Shown here in pieces: positions 44,216 to 51,906 of a DNA stretch of 64,000 bases (position 1 is the stretch's first letter; every line of letters begins with the position of its first letter). A program made the position numbers and the translations under genes. The stretch comes from Flavilitoribacter nigricans DSM 23189 = NBRC 102662. Its GTDB lineage: Bacteria > Bacteroidota > Bacteroidia > Chitinophagales > Saprospiraceae. Below the pieces are notes generated by a model that was not told the DNA's origin, ran no database searches, and saw only the letters and a list, made by a program, of their open reading frames with translations. The stretch lies in assembly GCF_002646595.1 (NCBI RefSeq), contig NZ_PDUD01000032.1, forward strand, positions 1 to 64,000. The letters run 5' to 3'.

Positions 44216-45943
44216 ATGTCTCATCAAAACTTAGATAAATATACGCAATATCTGATCGACAGGTTTGTGCCTAAATCTGTCTTTGTCAATGCTGACCTAG
44301 ATATTCTATACACTCACGGAAATATTGAGGAATATTTTAGTTTTCCCCGTGCACTGGTAAAATTCAATGTCTCCAGGATGCTGGATGGAGAAGTCCTGCT
44401 GCTATTCCAGAATGCGGTAAAACGTTGTCTGGCCGGAGAAAGTTCGCTTGCTTTTCGCAATGTAGCTTTCAGTAAGGCAGGAGTAGAAAAGTTAGCGAAT
44501 CTCCATTTCCAGAAAATTTGGCTGGAGGATAAGCGGCAAGAGATCATTCTGGTGGAGATCACGAACGTTGAGCCTTCCGGCGCAGACGGGCCGAAAGATA
44601 GTTCTCCTTCCAATCAGTCGGTTATCTGGAACCAGCAGATGAAAAACCTGGAAATGCAGCTCGGCGATGCCAATCAGAGAGCTCAGAACCTGATCGATGA
44701 ACAGGAAGCCACCAATGAAGAGTTACAGGCTTCTAACCGCGAACTGATGGCCTCCAATGAAGAACTGCAAAGCACTAATGAAGAATTGCAGTCGGTCAAT
44801 GAGGAACTGTATACCGTCAACAGCGAGCTGCAACTCAAAAACGATGCACTTTCCCAGGCCAACAACGACATACTCAACCTGCTGAGAAGTACCGATATTG
44901 GCACGATCTTTCTGGATAAGGAATTACAGGTGCGAAGGTTCACGCCCGCTATCCGCAAACATTTTAATCTGCTGGAATCGGATATCGGCCGCCCTATCTC
45001 GGATTTCTCCACCACACTTATCGGCGTGGATATCAGTCGCATCAGCCGACAGGTATACATTACTCTCGACAAATACGAAAAAGAAGTAGAGGACACAAAC
45101 GGCAACCACTACCTGTTGCGGGTATTGCCGTATCGCACCCAGGATGACCTCATTCAGGGCCTGGTCATTACTTTCGTGGATGTCAACGAGCTGATCAGGA
45201 TCCGGGAACAGATGCTGACCTTTGCCAAAAAATTCAAAGCCATCTTTCAGAATTCCGATGATATTATCCTGGAACTGGACGCCGTAGGCGATATCGAGGA
45301 GGCCAGCAACGGTATCGGACCTTATTCGAAGGGTGCCCTTGTGGGTAAGAATATTTTCGAAGTCCTTCCCGGGGAGGAAACCCGGCGACTGAAAGCGGAA
45401 CTGGAAGACATGTCCAAAAAGTTTCGCCCCCTTTCATTTGAATTTGAGATCAGAGATCAGAATGAGCTGTCGCGTTATTACGCAGGTACCATGATCCCCC
45501 TGGGGGATAATCCTCCAAATGGATCGGGGCAGGTGTTGGTCTCTTTTGTAGCCATAATGCAGGATATCACCAAAAACGTCAATGAACAGCATGAGCTAAC
45601 CCAAAACCTGGCAGCATATGAGGCATTTATGGATAATGCCCTCCATCAGATTGCTTTGATCGACCGGGACGGCACCATCAAATATCTGAATTATGCCCAG
45701 CATACCGGTAGCAGTAAGAAAGAGATGATCGGTACCAGCATTTATAAATATCTGGGAGATTCCGAGCAAGGCAAGGTCAGATCATCTATTGAGAATATCT
45801 TCTCCGGTAACCCGTTTGAAACAGTGCGGTTCAATTTTGTCGATAAAAACGGAAGAGAAGCAATGATCGAACTGGTCGCTACGCCGGTGATCATTGAGGA
45901 GCGGATCAGGTACGTAGCACTGATCGGACAGGAGTCCGGGTAG
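44216..45943 (+). CDS. Multi-PAS protein, paralogous to the C-terminal half of the CheB-CheR fusion
   Basis: A 575-residue soluble protein. Residues 1-115 match the segment after the CheR domain in the 1080-residue neighbour (YLIDRFVPKSVFVNADLDILYTHGN...). A coiled coil with the repeating phrase NEELQASNRELMASNEELQSTNEELQ follows (about 140-220), then three PAS-like domains (about 225-330, 345-450 and 455-570). There is no kinase, cyclase, methyltransferase or DNA-binding domain. It looks like the fusion protein without CheB and CheR. It may act as a partner or methyl-accepting subunit of that protein. A 12-bp hairpin begins 12 bp after its stop. Confidence 0.8.
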   Translation: MSHQNLDKYTQYLIDRFVPKSVFVNADLDILYTHGNIEEYFSFPRALVKFNVSRMLDGEVLLLFQNAVKRCLAGESSLAFRNVAFSKAGVEKLANLHFQKIWLEDKRQEIILVEITNVEPSGADGPKDSSPSNQSVIWNQQMKNLEMQLGDANQRAQNLIDEQEATNEELQASNRELMASNEELQSTNEELQSVNEELYTVNSELQLKNDALSQANNDILNLLRSTDIGTIFLDKELQVRRFTPAIRKHFNLLESDIGRPISDFSTTLIGVDISRISRQVYITLDKYEKEVEDTNGNHYLLRVLPYRTQDDLIQGLVITFVDVNELIRIREQMLTFAKKFKAIFQNSDDIILELDAVGDIEEASNGIGPYSKGALVGKNIFEVLPGEETRRLKAELEDMSKKFRPLSFEFEIRDQNELSRYYAGTMIPLGDNPPNGSGQVLVSFVAIMQDITKNVNEQHELTQNLAAYEAFMDNALHQIALIDRDGTIKYLNYAQHTGSSKKEMIGTSIYKYLGDSEQGKVRSSIENIFSGNPFETVRFNFVDKNGREAMIELVATPVIIEERIRYVALIGQESG

Positions 45944-45946
45944 GGT

Positions 45947-45982
45947 AAAAAAAAAGCATCTCTAACTTGTAGTTAGAGATGC
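45947..45982 (-). terminator. Minus-strand terminator behind the PAS gene
   Basis: GCATCTCTAACT and AGTTAGAGATGC form a perfect 12-bp stem with a 3-nt loop. On the minus strand nine T follow; on the plus strand only AAAAGAGC follows. It is therefore built to end a transcript arriving from the right, where no minus-strand gene is annotated. Confidence 0.8.
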
Positions 45983-46038
45983 AAAAGAGCCCCAATTTAA
46001 ATAAATCAAAAACGATTTATTATTTTTAAACATCGTTA
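45947..46038 (-). ncRNA. Candidate small RNA
   Basis: A strong minus-strand terminator has no upstream protein gene. Just before it, on the minus strand, is a second perfect hairpin (8-bp stem at 46000-46021, loop GTTTTT) and a CU-rich linker (GGGGCTCTTTT). A sigma-54-like promoter (46050-46064) would start transcription near 46038, giving about 90 nt. An alternative -7 box TAAATTTG at 46149-46142 would give about 190 nt. The layout is that of a small regulatory RNA; expression is not shown. Confidence 0.35.
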
Positions 46039-46049
46039 CTTACTTAAAG

Positions 46050-46064
46050 ACAAATAGCGTGCCA
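46050..46064 (-). promoter_or_regulatory. Sigma-54-like promoter
   Basis: On the minus strand TGGCACG-CTAT-TTGT matches the sigma-54 consensus TGGCACG-N4-TTGC with correct spacing and one mismatch, the C of the -12 GC pair. A sigma-54 activator gene lies 3.6 kb away. Confidence 0.35.
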
Positions 46065-46077
46065 TCTGGTAAAGTGT

Positions 46078-46136
46078 TGATAATCAGTGTTTTATAGAAT
46101 GTGCCAAAAAATGAAATTTTATTAAATCTAATAATC
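46078..46136. promoter_or_regulatory. Shared upstream module, copy B
   Basis: TGATAATCAGT (46078-46088), then after 28 bp TTTTATTAAATCTAATAATC (46117-46136), 19 of 20 identical to copy A. It lies 235 bp before the CheB-CheR gene. The remaining 46137-46370 is AT-rich with no reading frame and holds a weaker sigma-54-like site (46283-46297) and a TACCTTTT (46263-46270). Confidence 0.5.
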
Positions 46137-46370
46137 GTTATCAAATTTAATACTTTCCTGGTTGAGGACCACTCTGACACTCTAGCCGGAAGTGCGCTAA
46201 TCCGGTAAATAAGGAACTAATGTCAACCGGTTTTGTTAAATTATGGACTCTAACAACGCACTTACCTTTTTTCCTGACTGATTTGCACGATAATTGATAG
46301 GGATTTATCAGTTGATTCATAAGGTGTTGTTTATCCCAGGAAAGATTTTACTAATCATTCAATTGAGCTC

Positions 46371-49300
46371 ATGAGAGTGGTAGGACTTGGAGCCTCCGCC
46401 GGAGGAATGGAAGCATTGATGTCCTTATTATCTAATTTGCCGGATAATACGGGTGCCGCTTTCGTACTTATTCTACATCTTTCTCCGGATCACCACAGCG
46501 TTATGGACGAACTGTTGGCCAAGCACGCCAGCATGCCGATCACGATCGTTGATTCCGTAATGCCCGTTCAGGCCAATCAGATCTATATCATTTCCAAAGA
46601 CAAAAATCTCACCCTCGAAAAGAACATGCTGATCACCCATCCGCGTACACCGAATGATGGGTTAAATCTTCCAATAGACAAGTTTTTCCATTCCCTGGGA
46701 GAAAGTCAGAAAGAAAAGGCGATCGGGGTGATCCTGTCCGGCACGGGCACGGATGGCTCCCGGGGTGTTCGTACTATTAAGGAGGCCGGAGGGCTGGTTT
46801 TGGTGCAGACTCCCGAATCCGCCAAATTTGATGGGATGCCCAAGGCGGTGCTCCGCCTGCAGATGGCCGATAAAGTCCTATCCCCAGAAGGGCTGGCTTC
46901 TATCTTGACGGATATTCTGGAGTGGTCCGACACGAATGGAGATTTCAATATAGCCATTTCCGGTAACGGGGTGGAACCGCTTCCTTACCTGGACCGGATC
47001 CTGCGGGAAGTACTTACCGCTACCGGAATTGATTTTTCCGGCTACCGGGAGCCCACGCTCAACCGGCGTCTGGCCAACCGGGTGTTGCTACATCGACTGG
47101 GGGATCCGGAGGAATACATCGAACTGCTGAGAAAGGATGATCGTGAGATTTTCGCGCTCCAGAAAGATTTCCTGATCGGGGTTACGCGATTTTTCAGAAA
47201 CCCACTGGCCTTCGAATCTCTGGAGAGGGTAGTTTTGCCACAGATATTCGACAACCGGGAAGAGGAAGAGGCCGTTCGGATCTGGGTGCCGGCCTGCTCA
47301 ACGGGAGAAGAAGCTTACTCCATCGCCCTGATCTTCGACCGCTACCTCCGGAAAAACAATCTCAATCACGATTTTAAGATCTTTGGTACCGATGTAGATA
47401 GTGCAGCTATTAAGCTGGCGTCAGAAGGGGCCTTTTCCCATAACTGCGCCGCGGATATCCCCGATGATCTGCTGTTGGAATACTTTGTCAAAGAGGCGGA
47501 CTTTTATCGCATTAAAAGCGTAATCCGGGATAAGATGCTTTTCGCCGTTCACAATCTGTTGAGCGACCCTCCTTTTATCCATATGGACCTGATCTCCTGT
47601 CGGAATGCATTGATCTACTTCAAATCTGTTTCCCAGCGGGCCGTGTTGTCTACTTTTCACTTTGCTCTCAATCCGATGGGTTACCTGTTTCTGGGACCCA
47701 GTGAATCGCTGGGAGATGTCAAGCACGCTTACAATCAGGTAGAAAAGAAATGGAATATTTTCCAGAAAAAAGAAAATACCCAGCTGCCCTATCAGTCCCG
47801 CTTAAGATCCGGACCGGGACAGCTACTGCACCAGCCACGTAAAAAAACTAAAACGGCCGAAGTGCAGGCCGTATCCTCCGGCGAAGAAGAACTAAAGGAT
47901 CCATTTACAAAGTACCTGCTTGACTATTACGTTCCCACTGTGCTTTTTCTTAATGACAAATTGGATGTTATCTATATCCAGGGCAATGTCGAACGCCTGC
48001 TTACTTTTCCCCGCGGGCAGGCTGACTTCAATCTGGATAACATGCTGCCGCCGGAACAGGTCCTGCTTTTCCGAAAAGGAGTTGGTAAAGTGTCCGGTAA
48101 TGAAATATCCGTCGTGTACAAGGATGTTAGTTTTTCCAAAAACGGGAATGATGAGCTGCTCGACCTGCGGTTTCGCCGGGTCAATCTAAACGGGAACGAG
48201 GAAGATACCTTTATGGTAGAACTCCTCGCCAATACGGACGGGGCCGCGGCCAATGAAGTAGAGCTGGAAGAAGTAAACAGCAACGAATTGCTGAAGGATC
48301 ATATCCGGATCCTGGAAGGTAAACTGAACCAGGCCAATAGCAACAGTAAAGACCTGGTGAGCCGCCTGGAGTCTACCAATGAAGAATTACAGGCTTCCAA
48401 CCGCGAGCTACTGGCCGCTAACGAAGAATTGCAGAGTACGAACGAAGAACTGCAGTCGGTCAACGAAGAGCTCTATACCGTTAATAATGAGCTACAGATC
48501 AAAAACGAAAACCTGACTACGGTCAATAATGATATCAAGAATCTCCTGAAGAGTACGGAGATCGGTACGATCTTTCTGGATGCCGAACTCCGCATTCGCC
48601 GCTTTACCCCGGCCATTCGCCAGCAGTTCAATCTGTTGGAAACGGATATTGGCCGTCCGATCACCGATTTTTCCAGTACCCTGGAAAAGCTGGACATCGC
48701 CGAGATCAGTCGGGAGGTATTCGAAACCCTCGATACTTTCGAACAGGAAGTCACGGATCAGCAAGGTAATCATTACCTGTTGCGGATCCTGCCCTACCGA
48801 ACGGAAAAGAACATGATCAAAGGCCTGGTGATCAACTTCGTGGATGTCAACGAACTCATGAAGGTGAAGGAGCAGATCAAGACCTTTGCCAACAAGTTCC
48901 AGGCTATTTTCGATTATTCGAATGAGACCATCATGGTACTGGATAAGGATGGTACCATTACCCGGATCAACCAGGAGTTCGGAGGGCTGGAAGCTCCGAA
49001 GCTGATCTTCAAAAACGTGTACGACTACCTCCAGGAAGAAGATCGCAACAGCTTAGAAAATGCTCTACAGAAAACCCTGAATAAGAAAGAACCGCAGGAA
49101 GTAAAGGTCAGTCTGATCACCCGGGACCGGGGAGACCGGTTCTACTCGGGTTGTGTGATCCCCGTTATCGATCAGGATCAAGAGACGCATCCTGTTAAAA
49201 AGATCATCATCATCTGGGCAGACCGGACCGAGCAGATCATCAAACACCAGCAAATGCTGGATGCAGTGGGCGAATACGAGTCCTTTATGGACAATGCCCT

Positions 49301-49613
49301 GCACCAGATCATTCTTTTGGATAGTGAGGGCATTATCAAACACATCAACCGGGTTAAATTTCAGGATCTGGAAAAATCCGATCTGATCGGCAATAGTATC
49401 TATGATTTTGCCGGCGAAGGCGAAGGCAAACAGATCGCTACCGCTATCGAGCAGGTATTCACCGGCGCTACTTCTCAAAAAATAGCCTATGAGATCCGGA
49501 ATAAAGAGGGGAAAAATATACAGGTGGAGTTGATCGGTACGCCCGTAATCCTCAACGATAAGGTACAGTATGCGGCGCTGATCGTGAATGACACCGAAAG
49601 TATTAACCAATAA
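46371..49613 (+). CDS. CheB-CheR-multi-PAS fusion protein
   Basis: A 1080-residue cytosolic protein. The CheB methylesterase domain (1-185) keeps the triad S9 (GASAGG), H36 (ILHLSPDHH) and D128 (GTGTDGSRG). The CheR methyltransferase domain (about 205-470) has the SAM loop ACSTGEEAYS and DLISCRNALIYF. A segment homologous to the N-terminus of the upstream gene (about 515-615) precedes the coiled coil with NEELQ repeats (about 655-720) and three PAS-like domains (about 735-840, 855-960, 965-1075). Related fusions often end in a histidine kinase; this one does not. No receiver precedes CheB. No chemotaxis gene is near, so its methylation target is unknown, perhaps the PAS proteins themselves. 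Confidence 0.9.
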   Translation: MRVVGLGASAGGMEALMSLLSNLPDNTGAAFVLILHLSPDHHSVMDELLAKHASMPITIVDSVMPVQANQIYIISKDKNLTLEKNMLITHPRTPNDGLNLPIDKFFHSLGESQKEKAIGVILSGTGTDGSRGVRTIKEAGGLVLVQTPESAKFDGMPKAVLRLQMADKVLSPEGLASILTDILEWSDTNGDFNIAISGNGVEPLPYLDRILREVLTATGIDFSGYREPTLNRRLANRVLLHRLGDPEEYIELLRKDDREIFALQKDFLIGVTRFFRNPLAFESLERVVLPQIFDNREEEEAVRIWVPACSTGEEAYSIALIFDRYLRKNNLNHDFKIFGTDVDSAAIKLASEGAFSHNCAADIPDDLLLEYFVKEADFYRIKSVIRDKMLFAVHNLLSDPPFIHMDLISCRNALIYFKSVSQRAVLSTFHFALNPMGYLFLGPSESLGDVKHAYNQVEKKWNIFQKKENTQLPYQSRLRSGPGQLLHQPRKKTKTAEVQAVSSGEEELKDPFTKYLLDYYVPTVLFLNDKLDVIYIQGNVERLLTFPRGQADFNLDNMLPPEQVLLFRKGVGKVSGNEISVVYKDVSFSKNGNDELLDLRFRRVNLNGNEEDTFMVELLANTDGAAANEVELEEVNSNELLKDHIRILEGKLNQANSNSKDLVSRLESTNEELQASNRELLAANEELQSTNEELQSVNEELYTVNNELQIKNENLTTVNNDIKNLLKSTEIGTIFLDAELRIRRFTPAIRQQFNLLETDIGRPITDFSSTLEKLDIAEISREVFETLDTFEQEVTDQQGNHYLLRILPYRTEKNMIKGLVINFVDVNELMKVKEQIKTFANKFQAIFDYSNETIMVLDKDGTITRINQEFGGLEAPKLIFKNVYDYLQEEDRNSLENALQKTLNKKEPQEVKVSLITRDRGDRFYSGCVIPVIDQDQETHPVKKIIIIWADRTEQIIKHQQMLDAVGEYESFMDNALHQIILLDSEGIIKHINRVKFQDLEKSDLIGNSIYDFAGEGEGKQIATAIEQVFTGATSQKIAYEIRNKEGKNIQVELIGTPVILNDKVQYAALIVNDTESINQ

Positions 49614-51746
49614 TCAACGATCGCTGCGCTTGATGCCGAGTTTTCGCATCCGGGAATAGAGCGTCTGAGGATGCATATCGAGAATAGCCGCGGCACCATC
49701 CGGACCACTGACCCGCCAGTGGGTTTTCTCCAGCGTACGGATGATCAACTCCTGCTGCATTTCTTCCATCGTTTTAATCTCCGTACTTCTTTCCCGACTG
49801 GATTCATTATCCGGCTTCCAGTAGCTGAGGTCAAGAATTTCTCCGGGAGTGAGAATGACCGCCCGTTCAATAATGTTTTCCAGCTCGCGCACATTACCGG
49901 GGAACCGGTACTGTTGGAGCCGTTTCATATCCTTAGGCAGGATCTTATCGATCTGTTTTCCAGTTTTCAGGCTGAATTTTTTCAGGAAATGCTGGGTCAG
50001 TAATGGAATATCCTCCGTTCTTTCCCGGAGCGGGATATTTTCGATCGGAAAGACATTCAGACGATAATAGAGGTCTTCCCGGAATTTTTTCTGACCCACC
50101 ATCTGCTTCAGCTTGCGGTTGGTGGCGGCGATGATGCGTACGTTGACGGTCAGGGTGACGTTGCCACCTACCCGTTCGAACTCACCTTCCTGCAGTACGC
50201 GGAGCAGTTTGGCCTGGATGTCCAGGGGAAGTTCCCCGATCTCATCCAGAAATATGGTGCCGCCGTCCGCGAGTTCAAAGCGGCCCTGGCGGCGTTTATC
50301 GGCTCCGGTAAAGGCCCCTTTTTCGTGACCGAACAGCTCACTCTCGATCAGGCTTTCCGGTAATACCGCGCAGTTTACCTTTACCAGCGCCCGTTGGCTG
50401 CGCTGGCTCAGCCGGTGGATGGCGTGGGCGATGAGCTCCTTACCCGTACCGCTCTCCCCTTCGATCAGGACCGTTGAATCGGTGGGCGCCACCTGTTCTA
50501 CCTGGTGCAGAACTTCTGCGTAAGCCTTGCTTTTACTAATGATATTTTCAAAATGGTGGGAGACTTCCTCCTGCAGATATTGATTTTCGGCTTCCAGTTG
50601 TTGACTCAACTGATTGATCTGCAGCAGGCCGGCTTTCAATTGTGCTTCTTCCTGGCGGCGCATACTGATATCCTGGGCGAGCAATCCAATGACTCCATCT
50701 TCCAGTTGCACAATGTTGACTGCTACCGGAAAAACGGTGCCGTCCCGGCGTTGGAAAGAGGTTTCCATCTGAATGGTCTTTTGCTCCCGCAATTTGTCGC
50801 GAAAGCTATTCCATTTGGTCCGGGAATTCTCAATATCGATCTGATAAATACTAATTTCTTCCTGCAGCTGCTGGCTGGAATATCCCAGTGCCCGGCTCAG
50901 GGACTGATTGATGTAGGCCAGGCTACCGTCGGGCTGAATCCAACAGATCATGGCCCGGGCATTATCCAGCAACAGTTGTGCCTTCTGGTCACCAACGGGT
51001 GGCGGACTATTTTCCACTTTCTTCAATACGCCGCGGATCTTGTGGATCTGCCCTTTGTTGCCGATGGCTTCGGCCCGCAGTAAGATCTGTTTTTCCGTAT
51101 CCTTCCACTTAATGCGCAATTGCTGTTCAAAGCTTTGTTTACCGGACCGCAGATCGGCCACGGATTGGGTAAATTCAGCCATCTGGTCCGCGGTAAGGCG
51201 GTCCCTCAGTAATTGGAGAATGTTGAGTCCATGATTCTGGTATCGCTCCGGGTCGAGATCGAAAAGTCGGTAGAAGTGATCGGTCACTATAAACCGCTCC
51301 TTTTCCAGATCCCATTCCCAGGCTGCGCTCTGGGAAAAACTGGCGCTCGACTGCAACAGGGGAAACAGCGCATTGACAGACGAAAGATGGATCTTGTAGA
51401 CGGCAAACGGACGGCTTTCATTTAACAGGATACAGGCCGTGAAAAAGATGGGGATTGTTTTCCCGTTGGATTTGCGCCAATGGGTACGGGTCTGGATAAA
51501 ACCTTCCGTTTCCAGAGATTTCCACCATTTCCGCCATTCCTTCATCGTCAGCGATTCATCCAGGTGAAAAATGGACATGGTCTCGAGGGTTTCCCGGGAA
51601 AATTCGGTGATCTTACTGACCATCGGATCGGCCCGGTAAATATTTCCCTGGTCATCGATAAAAAGGATACCCCTCACTACTTTAATCAGTGATTGGTAGA
51701 TCGAATCAAAGTGAAACAAGTCCAGGTTTTCTTTATTGTTGCTCAT
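49614..51746 (-). CDS. Sigma-54-dependent activator with PAS sensors
   Basis: A 710-residue regulator starting at ATG 51746 (TTG at 51761 rejected). Three PAS-like domains (about 10-115, 130-235 and 255-370) and a short coiled coil lead to an AAA+ domain with Walker A GESGTGKE (about 429), the sigma-54 contact loop GAFTGA (477-482), Walker [13 protein letters not shown] and arginine finger region. A Fis-type HTH (about 665-710, [20 protein letters not shown]) ends it. It has no receiver domain, so it senses through PAS. Its stop codon abuts the stop of the CheB-CheR gene with no base between. It is likely the output of the island. Confidence 0.92.
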   Translation of the reverse strand: MSNNKENLDLFHFDSIYQSLIKVVRGILFIDDQGNIYRADPMVSKITEFSRETLETMSIFHLDESLTMKEWRKWWKSLETEGFIQTRTHWRKSNGKTIPIFFTACILLNESRPFAVYKIHLSSVNALFPLLQSSASFSQSAAWEWDLEKERFIVTDHFYRLFDLDPERYQNHGLNILQLLRDRLTADQMAEFTQSVADLRSGKQSFEQQLRIKWKDTEKQILLRAEAIGNKGQIHKIRGVLKKVENSPPPVGDQKAQLLLDNARAMICWIQPDGSLAYINQSLSRALGYSSQQLQEEISIYQIDIENSRTKWNSFRDKLREQKTIQMETSFQRRDGTVFPVAVNIVQLEDGVIGLLAQDISMRRQEEAQLKAGLLQINQLSQQLEAENQYLQEEVSHHFENIISKSKAYAEVLHQVEQVAPTDSTVLIEGESGTGKELIAHAIHRLSQRSQRALVKVNCAVLPESLIESELFGHEKGAFTGADKRRQGRFELADGGTIFLDEIGELPLDIQAKLLRVLQEGEFERVGGNVTLTVNVRIIAATNRKLKQMVGQKKFREDLYYRLNVFPIENIPLRERTEDIPLLTQHFLKKFSLKTGKQIDKILPKDMKRLQQYRFPGNVRELENIIERAVILTPGEILDLSYWKPDNESSRERSTEIKTMEEMQQELIIRTLEKTHWRVSGPDGAAAILDMHPQTLYSRMRKLGIKRSDR

Positions 51747-51906
51747 CGGAGACACAGCCAATTCACCGGGAAAGGGCGAATTGAACCGAATTTACGGCTC
51801 TTAATTTTAGTTAATATGCGAGGATAATTGGGGACACTTATACATTCTGCCACGGCGGATAGACCGTAGCGAATGGAAAAGAACACTAAAAATAGGATTT
51901 TTTAAC

